Positions 58,301 to 62,221 of a stretch of 64,000 bases of DNA are shown piece after piece. The stretch is from positions 16,535,595 through 16,599,594 of the forward strand of contig OX335644.1 of assembly GCA_946894095.1 (NCBI GenBank), read 5' to 3'. How positions within the stretch are numbered: position 1 is the first letter of the stretch; every line of letters starts with the position of its first letter. Below the pieces are notes generated by a model. It made no database searches, was not told the origin of the DNA, and saw only the letters and a program-made list of their open reading frames with translations. Both the position numbers and the translations under genes were made by a program. This DNA comes from Incurvaria masculella (taxonomy: Eukaryota; Arthropoda; Insecta; Lepidoptera; Incurvariidae).

Positions 58301-59000
58301 AGGTTGCTGTTTCACTACGAAAGATAGAATAATGTTTTTGAATAGTCTTGATTGTTTTGTCTTGTCTCGAACTCACTCGTTTTTCTCTATGAAGAGCGAT
58401 GAGATGTTGACATCGAAACCTCGGATCCTTCTCTCCAGCTCCGTCCACCAACCGCTGCACCAAGCCTTCCAACGTATTTTCCAGTTCACTTGACATCTGA
58501 CCTGCAATGTACGCCCAACATGTATTGTAGCAAAATCTTTATTCTTAAGCCTGCCAGGTTGGATTTAGGATATCGACTGAACGCTGGTTTCCCCTTGTTG
58601 TTTATACTTTCCTCAAGTATCACTTTCGCGAGGTAATGTAACGATTTTATTTATTTTTTTATTCTTAATTACCGATCTGAAAATGTTCATTCATACCTAT
58701 CTCTATTCCTCACTCTCCCATGCACACACACTTGTAGGTCACACAATTGTATGAGGATATTGTATCTTGGCCAGCAGCCGCAACTCGCACTGCTCTTTGC
58801 ACTGCTGGAGGACCCCTTGCTCCGATCACAAGATTGAATAATAATCGCGACTACTCACGAGCATCGCTCGCCTCGACGAGTGAGTCGAGCAGCGGGGTGA
58901 GCGCTCGCAGCCGCTCGCTGGTGAAGTGCAGCCTGCTGGCCGGCAGCCGCAGCTCGCTGCCACACGGCTCGCAGCATTGCGCACTGCTGGAGGATCCCAT
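21850..59000 (-). CDS. Mab-21 family protein, complete 16-exon gene (1227 aa)
   Basis: The coding sequence joins 16 exons: 58859-59000, 58377-58501, 57607-57782, 56996-57141, 54814-55037, 53294-53482, 52455-52597, 49185-49342, 48588-48778, 47189-47786, 45301-45502, 31772-32229, 29142-29332, 28206-28324, 22873-23032 and 21850-22311. Intron phases in order are 1,0,2,1,0,0,2,1,0,1,2,1,0,2,0, and all agree. The sum is 3684 nt. An in-frame stop at 59058-59060 lies upstream of the ATG. Residues about 60-200 resemble the Mab-21/ITPRIP nucleotidyltransferase-like fold (KDPRF; WQEYLTPAGYL, like the T-x-x-GYL segment of Mab-21 proteins). Residues about 200-435 resemble the helical C-terminal domain (AWQLWHPALEAEL, then an LRVLSRYAVSCEL helix). 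No G-S plus paired acidic motif is visible, so catalysis is doubtful. The rest (436-1227) is an unrecognised helical, basic and finally proline-rich extension. The family call is by eye. The exon chain is strongly supported. Confidence 0.85.
22423..22500 (-). repeat. tRNA-derived SINE or tRNA pseudogene
   Basis: The minus strand reads 'tggatagctcagcgggagag', a perfect box A, followed by 'ggtcgctggctcgtattctg', a weak box B. No acceptor stem closes. It is probably the head of a second SINE family, also glimpsed at 9420-9460. Confidence 0.5.
22873..23032 (-). CDS. Mab-21 family gene, exon 15 (residues 1021-1074)
   Basis: Acceptor ggttgcag followed by a tandem CAG (a NAGNAG site, both in frame), donor gtgatcgc. 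Encodes an Arg/Ser segment (SRRSIERTPHDRSQSPP), LRPPDYFSGDE and a run of seven prolines, a possible SH3, WW or EVH1 ligand. Confidence 0.85.
23119..23222 (+). repeat. 5' LTR of gypsy element
   Basis: 104 bp, TG...CA ends, base-for-base identical to the 3' LTR. Its left end is only 86 bp from the exon 15 acceptor. Confidence 0.92.
23284..23837 (+). pseudogene. gag of gypsy element (frameshifted)
   Basis: The first frame runs from the ATG at 23284 (MAEPNKTG) through 'DLWPDKFSFQNDRWLLWKK', typical of gypsy gag starts. A frameshift near 23560-23570 moves the reading to another frame, which continues through 'EQFITKLFNLAENCEYG' and 'IVVGIKDKKTSERLQ' to a stop at 23835-23837. No zinc knuckle is present. 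Confidence 0.8.
23839..25326 (+). pseudogene. RNase H remnant and integrase of gypsy element
   Basis: Begins in the RNase H domain (YGLGAAFLLEDSEHKK; YASRSLSNAEKQYAQIKK). A single-base loss near 23970 shifts the frame. From 24017 one frame runs through 'LLLADALSR', the integrase zinc finger (H-x3-H then C-x2-C in NCLTCIKER), the catalytic core (acidic residues in GMDLFK, RSDCGSQF and NGMSEAG) and the start of the C-terminal domain. The SINE at 25327 then cuts it. Confidence 0.88.
25327..25690 (+). repeat. SINE nested in the gypsy element
   Basis: Full tRNA-derived SINE (box A 'gcgtagcctagtggcgc', box B 'gggttcaataccaac', A-rich end). Flanking 'aaaatttcga' and 'aaaatttaga' are a target duplication. 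The integrase frame resumes after it. Confidence 0.9.
25691..26009 (+). pseudogene. Integrase C-terminal tail of gypsy element
   Basis: The frame continues the interrupted protein (FRRNIFHLKVAPYG), runs through 'GRPRRLHKSPNWLKDYV' and stops at 26009. The K-P-x-x-LKDYV ending is typical of gypsy-type Pol C-termini. The reading frame restarts inside the SINE, so this part cannot be made with the rest. Confidence 0.8.
26078..26181 (+). repeat. 3' LTR of gypsy element
   Basis: Identical to the 5' LTR. Preceded by the purine tract 'aaaaagggaaaga'. Confidence 0.92.
26182..27079. other. Intron 14 sequence with no assigned element
   Basis: A 113-codon plus-strand frame (26345-26686) contains two diverged copies of a GC-rich string ('ggcgaccgagctacatggcg' and 'ggcttccgagccgcgtggcg'), suggesting an old duplicated repeat. 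No domain was recognised. Confidence 0.35.
27080..27345 (-). repeat. tRNA-derived SINE, antisense
   Basis: 'gcaacctgatatggatggat', 'cattcccgaaggtaacatgc' and 'gggcgggcttagaccctccc' are the complement of the family 3' two-thirds. The tRNA-like head is missing. Confidence 0.7.
27760..28105 (-). repeat. tRNA-derived SINE, antisense, in intron 14
   Basis: Runs from the 3' end ('acttggcatagatggctaat') to the tRNA-like part ('gaaagagaaagatagtg'). It ends about 100 bp from the exon 14 donor and supplies sequence to the read-through frame of exon 14. Confidence 0.75.
28206..28324 (-). CDS. Mab-21 family gene, exon 14 (residues 982-1020)
   Basis: Acceptor cggttgcag, with a second in-frame AG nine bases later (ttttgcag). 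The donor gttatgga is weak. Encodes VLQELSTWLGEGRAGALF. Read-through would add 51 intron- and SINE-derived residues to a stop at 28049. Confidence 0.8.
28325..29141. repeat. Intron 13 with a degenerate tandem repeat of about 65 bp
   Basis: Between 28440 and 28682, 'ttccctcaaactctacagtg' and 'caatctctactctgctt' recur three to four times at 60-70 bp spacing with substitutions. The remainder of the intron has no recognised feature. Confidence 0.6.
29142..29332 (-). CDS. Mab-21 family gene, exon 13 (residues 918-981)
   Basis: Acceptor gtgctcaag, donor gtgagcgc. Encodes an acidic run (ASDAEEGGGEDG) and NLLARLARADSPHHTL. The acceptor AG lies inside the 8-bp target duplication of a DNA transposon, and the polypyrimidine tract comes from that element's end. 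Confidence 0.85.
29339..29955 (+). mobile_element. 617-bp non-autonomous DNA transposon (P- or hAT-like), copy A
   Basis: Flanked by an exact 8-bp duplication GCCTTGAG (29331-29338 and 29956-29963). Ends are CACAGAACAATTAGGAGG and the complement of CACGGAATATTGAGGAGG, imperfect inverted repeats of about 24 bp. A mini-ORF at 29496 begins MPYCAIITCKHD and reaches a donor (accg then gtaagttt), resembling the start of a THAP zinc finger, which favours the P superfamily. An 8-bp duplication also fits hAT. The insertion lies exactly at the exon 13 acceptor. Confidence 0.85.
29992..30360. mobile_element. Foldback element with arms of about 150 bp
   Basis: 'ttaaggctgttccgacccat' at the left is inverted as 'atgggtcggaacatcttaa' at the right. 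Inner segments 'aaagtattgcactttaa' and 'ttaaagtgcaatacttt', and 'gcagcgaaaac' and 'gttttcgctgc', also pair. No coding sequence. Confidence 0.85.
30361..31771. other. Intron 12 remainder: repeat fragments
   Basis: A SINE 3' end in antisense lies at 30405-30455 ('tgactggacatgggtggcta'). A LINE-type tail start is at 30521-30560 ('actagctgcggtacccggct'). A GC-rich patch lies at 31280-31345 and a LINE-like end at 31440-31490 ('acatacatacatacag'). No exon fits the gene's phase here. Confidence 0.45.
31772..32229 (-). CDS. Mab-21 family gene, exon 12 (residues 765-917)
   Basis: Acceptor ttctttgtcag, donor gtgagttc. Encodes a low-complexity basic linker (HETRQGRPRKERP), a YGYPDIPINI stretch and RPTILETMDFINGVREAL at the end. 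Phase 2 in, phase 1 out. The first in-frame Met lies well inside the exon, so it needs the upstream exons. Confidence 0.85.
32230..32784. other. Intron 11, left end, no assigned element
   Basis: Contains the exon 12 branch and polypyrimidine region at its left edge. No other feature was recognised. Confidence 0.4.
32785..32892. mobile_element. Short MITE with TATTCAGAGTG ends, copy 2
   Basis: Starts 'tattcagagtgggccg' and ends 'aatctgaata', with the central 'aaaccggtttttgtatggtt' shared with copy 1 in inverted orientation. Confidence 0.7.
32955..33282 (+). repeat. tRNA-derived SINE copy, variant head
   Basis: The head 'gcctcggtagcccagtggtg' has a good box A. Box B is weak ('cgcggtttgggtctgg'). 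The body and 3' end follow the family ('ccgcccgagttggtaccat', 'aaccacccatgcgtagttgc'). Confidence 0.75.
33283..33639. other. Intron 11 segment, no assigned element
   Basis: No open frame or repeat boundary was recognised. It may be the 5' part of the mariner copy, too decayed to read. Confidence 0.35.
33640..33895 (+). pseudogene. mariner transposase, C-terminal fragment
   Basis: Two overlapping frames carry a broken transposase end: 'AKKGITTLPHSPYSPDM' in one and 'CDYFLFPKMMLQVKG' then 'QGCIQSWEQRWTRC' in the next. The P-H-S-P-Y-S-P-D block and C-D-Y-F-L-F-P-K belong to the third catalytic region of mariner transposases. A frameshift separates them and the rest of the gene is absent. Confidence 0.88.
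33917..34455 (+). repeat. Left arm of a large inverted repeat
   Basis: About 540 bp, from 'ccgtccatgaaatcttcat' to 'aactttgaatttcgc', inverted at 41594-42129 with few differences over the outer half and more toward the centre. 'ggaatccaacaa' recurs within the arm. No coding function was recognised. A GC-rich segment follows at 34460-34600. Confidence 0.88.
34814..34928. mobile_element. Short MITE with TATTCAGAGTG ends, copy 3
   Basis: 'tattcagagtgaactg' at the left and 'cccactctgaata' at the right, with central 'actaaccatgcaaaa'. Confidence 0.75.
34933..35430. mobile_element. Two GTGCGAGTC-family MITEs, one partial and one intact
   Basis: A left-end fragment (34933-35092) is followed by a full copy at 35093-35430: 'ttagggttccgtacc' at the left and 'ggtacggaaccc' at the right, then the hairpin gtgcgagtc-c-gactcgcac and 'ttggccggttttt'. 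A GTCC tetranucleotide run at 35150-35210 makes misleading VRPS-repeat frames. Confidence 0.85.
35431..40990. repeat. Satellite-like array of about 600-660-bp units ending in MITE tails
   Basis: The marker 'gtgcgagtcagactcgcac' followed by 'atggccggtttttcatg' occurs near 36278, 37922, 38528, 39182 (one change) and 40337. Between markers the same order recurs: 'ctcatggagtcgtt', 'atctgacgactaatttacg', 'aaaacagtaaattttcaa', 'tggtcagatttaaataaag', 'gaaagaggcatttatacc', 'caccattagagatagcac'. Units are diverged by several per cent. One unit boundary near 39790 has lost the marker. Outer parts (35431-36280, 40600-40990) are more degenerate and partly inverted. A LINE splits one unit. Confidence 0.9.
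36395..37396 (+). mobile_element. 5'-truncated non-LTR retrotransposon inside the array
   Basis: An intact C-terminal reverse-transcriptase frame runs from about 36401 to 36878 ('LMLYGLMFWGNAAEANRIF', 'VLQKRALRCILSM', 'DVHDYDTRHKTDLQ', 'IRLYNKIPEEIRKL'). This is the thumb and C-terminal region of jockey-like elements. A 3' UTR of about 500 bp ends in a (GAAACT)n tail. The array sequence resumes directly after it. Confidence 0.88.
41594..42129 (-). repeat. Right arm of the large inverted repeat
   Basis: Complement of 33917-34455: 'ttggattcctgaacacatat', 'gccatttttgcagcaaatga' and 'gatttcatggacgg' are inverted counterparts. A GC-rich stretch at 41510-41580 mirrors the one inside the left arm. 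Confidence 0.88.
42130..43818. other. Intron 11 segment with an exon-like frame on the minus strand
   Basis: A 94-codon minus-strand frame (42669-42953) is fairly GC-rich. It contains 'CRRCHQCFGRLFRPSLLL' and ends at a possible donor (ctccag then gtattcg). Its acceptor and phase do not fit the surrounding gene, and joining it would give a stop. The remainder, 42960-43818, has no recognised feature apart from 'atataaggtcaat' palindromic strings near 43375-43410. Confidence 0.3.
43819..44435 (+). mobile_element. 617-bp non-autonomous DNA transposon, copy B
   Basis: Same length and almost the same sequence as copy A at 29339. Flanked by its own exact 8-bp duplication GATGTATA (43811-43818 and 44436-44443). 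Only a handful of base changes were noticed, so the two insertions are recent. Same orientation as copy A. Confidence 0.9.
44444..45300. other. Intron 11, right end
   Basis: No gene or repeat boundary was recognised. A short GC-rich string lies at 45080-45110. Confidence 0.4.
45301..45502 (-). CDS. Mab-21 family gene, exon 11 (residues 698-764)
   Basis: Acceptor ggtgcgcag, donor gtaagtaa. Extremely GC-rich. Encodes AKLVFPGGEGARDARRAR and then TLVTRCVLGAFAAAFAGE, a hydrophobic stretch too short and too mixed to call a membrane helix. Phase 1 in, phase 2 out. Followed by the 13-kb intron 11. Confidence 0.85.
45503..47188. other. Intron 10
   Basis: A GC-richer stretch at 45880-46080 is not open in any useful frame. 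The plus-strand frames at 45631 and 46889 carry no motif. No mobile element end was identified. Confidence 0.4.
47189..47786 (-). CDS. Mab-21 family gene, exon 10 (residues 499-697)
   Basis: Largest exon. Acceptor tggtttcag, donor gtgagtct. Lower GC than the other exons. Encodes an all-helical, charged segment (EDLIHILAIMLDQARDQYL, YDAKKLKKEYQGLKLYC, YAWAKALVDFIDRSKHS). No named domain was recognised; the end has a TPR-like feel. Confidence 0.85.
48024..48428 (+). repeat. Full-length tRNA-derived SINE in intron 9
   Basis: The best complete copy in the window: head 'gagcggctcgtagcctactg', box B 'gggttcaataccgac', body 'cccgcccgggttggtacca', 'ggtcctggcatggcacca' and 3' end 'agccatccatgtcagatcgc' before an A-rich tail. 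Confidence 0.93.
48588..48778 (-). CDS. Mab-21 family gene, exon 9 (residues 435-498)
   Basis: Acceptor ttgaaacag, donor gtcagatt. Encodes EVVLFRRWETILREM and YSSRQLLYIARVCSEL, both helix-like. If intron 9 is retained, translation stops after seven more residues (stop at 48564), giving a possible 505-residue short form. Confidence 0.85.
49185..49342 (-). CDS. Mab-21 family gene, exon 8 (residues 382-434)
   Basis: Acceptor atatgttcag, donor gtaagttc. Encodes RMVTLCAARRCNAYVYD and IANFLTQLHAD, the end of the helical domain. Cys-rich (5 of 52 residues). Phase 2 in, phase 1 out. Confidence 0.85.
50065..50618. mobile_element. MITE with long inverted ends, copy 1
   Basis: About 555 bp. The left end 'actaggaggtcgcgac' pairs with the right end 'gtcgtgacctcccgg'. 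Inner strings 'gccaagtggttgcgttacc' and 'gcaaccacttggcgcagg' extend the inverted ends to about 150 bp. Lies in intron 7. Confidence 0.88.
50999..51720 (-). repeat. SINE split by a MITE
   Basis: The antisense SINE begins at 50999 ('actgtacatggatggccaaa') and reaches 'catgacaggacctt' at 51094. It resumes after the MITE at about 51664 ('cccgcattgaactggatgg'). The two halves join in consensus order. Confidence 0.7.
51096..51654. mobile_element. MITE with long inverted ends, copy 2, inside a SINE
   Basis: Nearly the same length as copy 1 and similar throughout ('ctgaacaaatctttggttgc', 'ccgtgacctcccgg'-type ends). It lies about 480 bp to the right of copy 1 in the same orientation. Confidence 0.88.
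52020..52275 (+). pseudogene. RTE-type LINE, C-terminal remnant
   Basis: Translates as 'MAKLKWQWAGHVSRRADD', then 'HWRPWRGKRSV', then a shifted frame with 'AYVQQWT'-like codons. This is the usual 3' end of RTE-like ORF2 ('KWQWAGHIARR' and 'W-x-P-x-x-GKRS-x-GRP'). Stops and shifts are present. Confidence 0.85.
52455..52597 (-). CDS. Mab-21 family gene, exon 7 (residues 335-381)
   Basis: Acceptor cacccggcag, donor gtacggtt. Encodes GLRVLSRYAVSCELRRRLE, the position of the 'L-x-S-Y-H-[LM]-K-T' helix in the family, and HVPHHVLAVLDR. Phase 0 in, phase 2 out. Confidence 0.85.
52705..52965. repeat. Dispersed repeat, copy 2
   Basis: Shares 'gtgacccaggat', 'cgacattattctataacat' and 'gataagca' with 21578-21805. 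Ends in 'tagtaagac' like copy 1. Confidence 0.6.
52966..53293. other. Intron 6 remainder
   Basis: Two diverged copies of 'caaatgtttattaatacggcaggcgatgcatagttaaag' lie in tandem (about 52973-53015 and 53005-53050), a short degenerate repeat. No other feature was seen. Confidence 0.35.
53294..53482 (-). CDS. Mab-21 family gene, exon 6 (residues 272-334)
   Basis: Acceptor gctcgctcag, donor gtaccgac, both phase 0. Encodes GFYATAACPP and AAAWQLWHPALEAELDA. The latter corresponds to the W-x-x-S-F-x-x-x-E-x-x-L helix of the Mab-21 helical domain. GC content is about 80 per cent. Confidence 0.85.
54060..54110. repeat. (TC)n(AC)n microsatellite
   Basis: About ten TC repeats followed by about ten AC repeats, in intron 5. 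The plus-strand 63-codon frame here is an artefact of the repeat. Confidence 0.95.
54640..54808 (+). repeat. SINE 3' half abutting the exon 5 donor
   Basis: 'gatggccgaagcggcaatga', 'ccatccagttcaatgtagcc' and 'gccgtccatgtccagttac' then 'ataaaaaaac'. The A-rich tail ends at 54808, and its complement is the T run right after the exon 5 donor gtgcg. Confidence 0.85.
54814..55037 (-). CDS. Mab-21 family gene, exon 5 (residues 197-271)
   Basis: Acceptor attgttgcag, donor gtgcgttt. Starts with a Gly/Ser linker, then AEYRLAIVEGATWVCVRV (beta strands) and an Ala-rich segment. The exon is directly flanked by an antisense LINE fragment upstream and the A-rich tail of an antisense SINE at the donor. Confidence 0.85.
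55040..55295 (+). pseudogene. LINE reverse-transcriptase fragment abutting exon 5
   Basis: Translates as 'YTDFGKAFDRI.HHSL', then 'GVPQGSHLGPILF.LVL' with shifts and stops. These are reverse-transcriptase blocks (the first catalytic D region and PQG). The left end coincides with the acceptor region of exon 5 on the other strand. Confidence 0.85.
55296..56995. other. Intron 4 remainder, with a GC-rich island
   Basis: A LINE-like tail with 'ttcatttcatttcatttatt' lies at 55888-55925. A 60-bp GC-rich island at 56635-56697 has a strong plus-strand acceptor before it (gatatttttttacag). On the minus strand it cannot be inserted between exons 4 and 5 without a frameshift. No gene is called. Confidence 0.35.
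56996..57141 (-). CDS. Mab-21 family gene, exon 4 (residues 148-196)
   Basis: Acceptor atgtctgtag, donor gtaatgga. Encodes VVERWVGLVCAGATEARR, an amphipathic helix at the position where Mab-21 proteins have R-F-x-x-L-V-x-x-A-x. Very GC-rich and Ala/Arg-rich. Phase 2 in, phase 1 out. Confidence 0.85.
57271..57578. pseudogene. Decayed tandem copies of exon 3
   Basis: In plus orientation, 'gtcaagagtaacccaggcac' then 'tccagcgagcgggactgcag' (57271-57308) matches the 5' end of exon 3 (57750-57785). 'aacctgcagaggtagtcgg' then 'ccggtgtcagttactc' (57348-57385) matches its 3' end (57605-57640). A third set lies at 57411-57445 and 57538-57578. The middle of the exon is lost in each. They lie in intron 3 and carry stops. 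Confidence 0.8.
57607..57782 (-). CDS. Mab-21 family gene, exon 3 (residues 90-147)
   Basis: Acceptor tgttcccag, donor gttcgttg (weak). Contains SLEYLVPLDSLP, at the place of the acidic beta strand of the nucleotidyltransferase fold, and ADQWQEYLTPAGYLW, close to the W-x-E-[FY]-[IL]-T-x-x-GYL segment of Mab-21 proteins. Decayed copies of this exon lie in intron 3. Confidence 0.85.
57927..58308 (+). repeat. tRNA-derived SINE in intron 2
   Basis: The head 'gctcgtggtctaggggctag' with box B 'catgggttcaaattctcgc' is a slightly different subfamily. Body and 3' end ('tagccatccatgtcaggttg') are conserved, but the A tail is missing. Confidence 0.85.
58377..58501 (-). CDS. Mab-21 family gene, exon 2 (residues 48-89)
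   Basis: Acceptor acattgcag, donor gtgagttc. Encodes a helix (QMSSELENTLEGLVQRLVDG) and then GEKDPRF, which resembles the EPRF segment before the nucleotidyltransferase core of Mab-21 proteins. A second frame is also open but does not match the phase of exons 1 and 3. Confidence 0.8.
58771..58818. pseudogene. Decayed partial copy of exon 1
   Basis: 'ggccagcagccgcaactcgc' and 'ttgcactgctggaggacccc' match, in the same order, 'ggccggcagccgcagctcgc' and 'ttgcgcactgctggaggatc' of exon 1 (58938-58998). About 15 bp between them are lost. It lies in intron 1, next to the true exon. Confidence 0.8.
58859..59000 (-). CDS. Mab-21 family gene, exon 1 (residues 1-47)
   Basis: Starts at an ATG in good context (cgaaccATGG). 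The peptide opens MGSSSSAQCCEPCG: Gly2 with Ser6 fits N-myristoylation, and Cys9/Cys10 fit palmitoylation, so the protein is probably membrane-anchored on the cytosolic side. It continues with a helix-like LRALTPLLDSLVEASDA. Donor gtgagtag, phase 1. Most of the exon is GC-rich. Confidence 0.8.
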
Positions 59001-59982
59001 GGTTCGACTGCGTAATCGGAATACAACGTTGAAATCAGTGCATGCACATACTCTATCTTAAATAACAATAAAGATACGATCTTAATACGGAAGAAGAAAT
59101 ATATCTAGAACCACAATACTGTGGTAAGCTAAGATAATGATCAGCTCTAACTACGGAAATGGAACACTTTATCTTTCTACAATACTCTGCGGTAACCTGA
59201 TAGATCTGCTCCGATTAACGAAAAACTAAGATCTGTTGAGGACCCTACTATACCCCGCAGTATGTGGACACCATAACACCTCCTACTATCCAATGGGAAT
59301 AAACACTTGGAAATTAAAAAAATCTATAGGAAACAATTTCATAATGTTCTCCGAATACTTCTGTTGTAATCAATGGTAAATATTTACTCCGATCAATTTA
59401 GAAAGTGGAATACCCATACTTAGATTACTGCGCTAAGCTAGCTAATAATACTAAGTTATGCTAGAGAAAAATCTGCTTTAACTAAGAAAATAAATATCTG
59501 CTTAGAAACCTTGGTACCTCTATTTACCCTGCGGAAAAATAAAATAAGATGAATAACATCTCCAACTTTGATAACGAAATACCTGCCTATAATAGCGACG
59601 ATAATAATAACCTACTTACGACGATGTAAGTAGAGAGCAAAATTGGCTATGTAACTTCTTTCATTGTATTTACAACTAAATTTTGATTTGATGATATGTA
59701 CAACGGCATCACCCTTATCGCCACACATAGCACTTTGAGCCACATACGTTTTCCTGGCAAATTCCAAGTGAGATAATTCAATGATCTTATACTGCCTAGA
59801 GCTGTAGCTGTAGTTGTAGCAAACAATCGCTGATGAATTTTAACCAACGCAGCCAAGAAGTCAGTTAAGCCCACCGTTTGCATATCTTGTCTTTATTTTA
59901 AACTATGTATTAGGAATTAAAAAGCGTGAATGCTACAGATATGTCAATTGAAATTTTGTATAAAAAATCTATTTTTCTTTAG
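59001..59982. other. Upstream region of the Mab-21 family gene
   Basis: The promoter and 5' UTR of the minus-strand gene are expected here. An in-frame stop (59058-59060) precedes the ATG. No TATA or initiator element could be assigned. A 78-codon minus-strand frame (59647-59883; starts MQTVGLTDFLAALVKIHQ) has a plausible start but no known domain, so it is mentioned only as a possibility. Confidence 0.4.
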
Positions 59983-60500
59983 GTGGTTTATGTGCCTTAA
60001 CTTATAGTATACAAGTGGAAACTCACTCCCAACATGATGATCTGAGGAAACCCAATGCTAAAAATGAGTATGGACTTTCTAGCTATTTTGGTAGTTTGAG
60101 TAGACGCAAATTATCCATAATGAGGATTGATAATGACCAATCACAATTTGACCATGTGGACACACAGGTAGCTCGCCATATAATGGAGATGCCGCGGCGA
60201 GCACAATGCGGCGGATGGCCACTTCCGGTGTGCCCGGAAGTGCTATTGTGTCCGGCAACGTCACTCTTTGGATTGTTTACACGCCGTGTGCAGATATCGG
60301 AAATAGTAAATCGAACGTTCTCCGCGTTTCGGAGGCTTTTGCCTTCCGAGCGGCAAAGGAAGCCATCTTTGCCACCCAGTAAGACCGCCCCTTTGTATCT
60401 CAAGAGTATGTTGCATAAAGGCGCATTTACACCTGTGATTTACACTGACCAACCGGATTTAAAATTACGACATTTACCCATGCGAACGCGTACTGAATGA
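59983..60500 (+). other. Orphan exon-like ORF of about 171 codons
   Basis: A good acceptor (atttttctttag) precedes a frame that stays open from 59985 to a TGA at 60498-60500. It starts with a hydrophobic GLCALTYSIQVE, as if leaving a membrane helix, then a polar, Ser/Arg-rich segment (YGLSSYFGSLSRRKLSIMR), a Cys/Pro-rich centre and a basic end (LRHLPMRTRTE). A strong internal donor exists (cca then gtaagacc, near 60379). The layout recalls a cytosolic loop or tail of a multi-pass transporter, but no partner exon was found on this strand. It could be part of a gene continuing to the right, or an exon duplicate. Confidence 0.4.
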
Positions 60501-61599
60501 TTTTGGCTACAACAAGCCCCTGTTTAAATTCGACTAAGCTGAATACTACTAATTTAAATGCGAAATTATTTGAAAACCATAAACTAACTAATTGCCATTT
60601 TGTCATGACAAAATGATTTATCTACGTAATCCAAATTTAAAAAGTAACTAGAATCAATTTTAACTATTATTGAGGTTTTTTCTCAAAACTGTTCCCATAA
60701 TTTTCGTTCTGGTTTTATATTATGTATGTATTTCGGTTTTGTTTGTTTTTTATAGTAGCTGTGCGGTTTACCGACGGTACCATGTATATATATATTACGT
60801 ATCATATTTACATATATTATATATAGCATATATTACGTCTTGCTAAAAGCTTAGTCAATCCCTGTCAATCCCACTTTTTTGGATGTAGCCACAACATTGA
60901 ATTATCTAACCTTACGGATGAAATGAAAAATGATCACTCAATTATACTGATAAATTGGAGTAGGCCACAATTACAAAATGTATACCTCTACATGAATTGT
61001 AGAGCAATACATATTATGAAGATATCTAGAGGAATAGGAAGTTATGGCATTTACAAGTCGTCATATTTGTCTCTTTCAACCACAGAATATTTTCATTTTA
61101 CTCACTCAAGAAGAAAGCGACTTTATTCTATTTGATGTGCCGGAGTCAACACAGTATAGGATGACCTTACAATTTCTTCAAACTAAACAACTATTGTTTA
61201 GAGCACCAACTTTTCGCATGACGTTATGAGAATATTCTTCTCAAGACAGTTCCATGGTCTGACATTACGCATTGTCTCCATTGAAGGCCCAAACATAGAT
61301 AGATTACACATTCCCACAGCGAACCGACGAGTCAGCCGGTATGTCCAGCGATGGCAGCTGAATCCACAACATTGTGAATAGGCTGGAAAATAGTAGCTCA
61401 GGGGCGCGTGGACTTGCCTTCCATGCGACCCGTGCAGGCACAACTTTCTTCCCCATTTCTGATTTGGATGAAGCCATCGTTCAGAAGCCGAACAATGGGA
61501 TGACCCGAATTCTTATTATTAACTAACATAAGTAATGATTGGCGTATCAACTTTTTAATACGTACTTATGTGATATTGTTTAAGGATCTGATCAGATCA
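60501..61599. other. Gene-free stretch
   Basis: AT-rich with a TATA-type palindromic run at 60780-60835. Short frames at 60923 and 61044 (plus) have no motif. A tRNA-like 'agtagctcaggggcgcgtgg' at 61391-61410 is a SINE head fragment. Confidence 0.4.
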
Positions 61600-61845
61600 C
61601 TATATTTTTTTTATGCAACCTGACATAGATGACTAATACCACACAACTACCGTTATGATATTAACCCAATACTCCACATTCCCGGAAGAATTAATTTGCC
61701 ATGTCAGGACCTTCCTTTTTGTGAGCACGGCTACATTAAACTGGATGGAAAACACGGACAATTTATCATTGCCGCTTCGACCATCTTTTCTTCCAATGCG
61801 ATGGTACCGACCCAGGCGGGCTTACGCCCTATCACCTAGTTTTTT
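61600..61845 (-). repeat. tRNA-derived SINE, antisense
   Basis: From the A-rich tail ('ttttttttatgcaacctgac') to 'caggcgggcttacgccctat', complement of the family body. The head is missing. Confidence 0.85.
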
Positions 61846-62221
61846 TTTTGTTGAATCGATGGATAATAAGAACTCCGCCACTGCAGGTTAAAAACCTCTC
61901 CCATTTCGTGCAAATTTTTTCAGTATTGTTTTATTAAAAAAAAGAAATACATACTCACGAAATTAAATAATAAATGGCGTACGTAATATTAGTTATTCAT
62001 CATAATCCCCTTAATAAAAAAAATCGATTATAACAATTAGGATTTGGAAATTAGGGAATTGGGAGACGGTTCATGTTTCACTTTTAAAATCATGACCGAA
62101 AGCTAGCATTTTGTAGTCTGAGTCATCCAGTTTGCCGAGTATCGTCCCCATACGTGAAGACAGCGATAACCGCCTGCGAAGCCTCGACTATTGCTTGAAT
62201 GTTTGTGTCCTCAGTGCCTTA

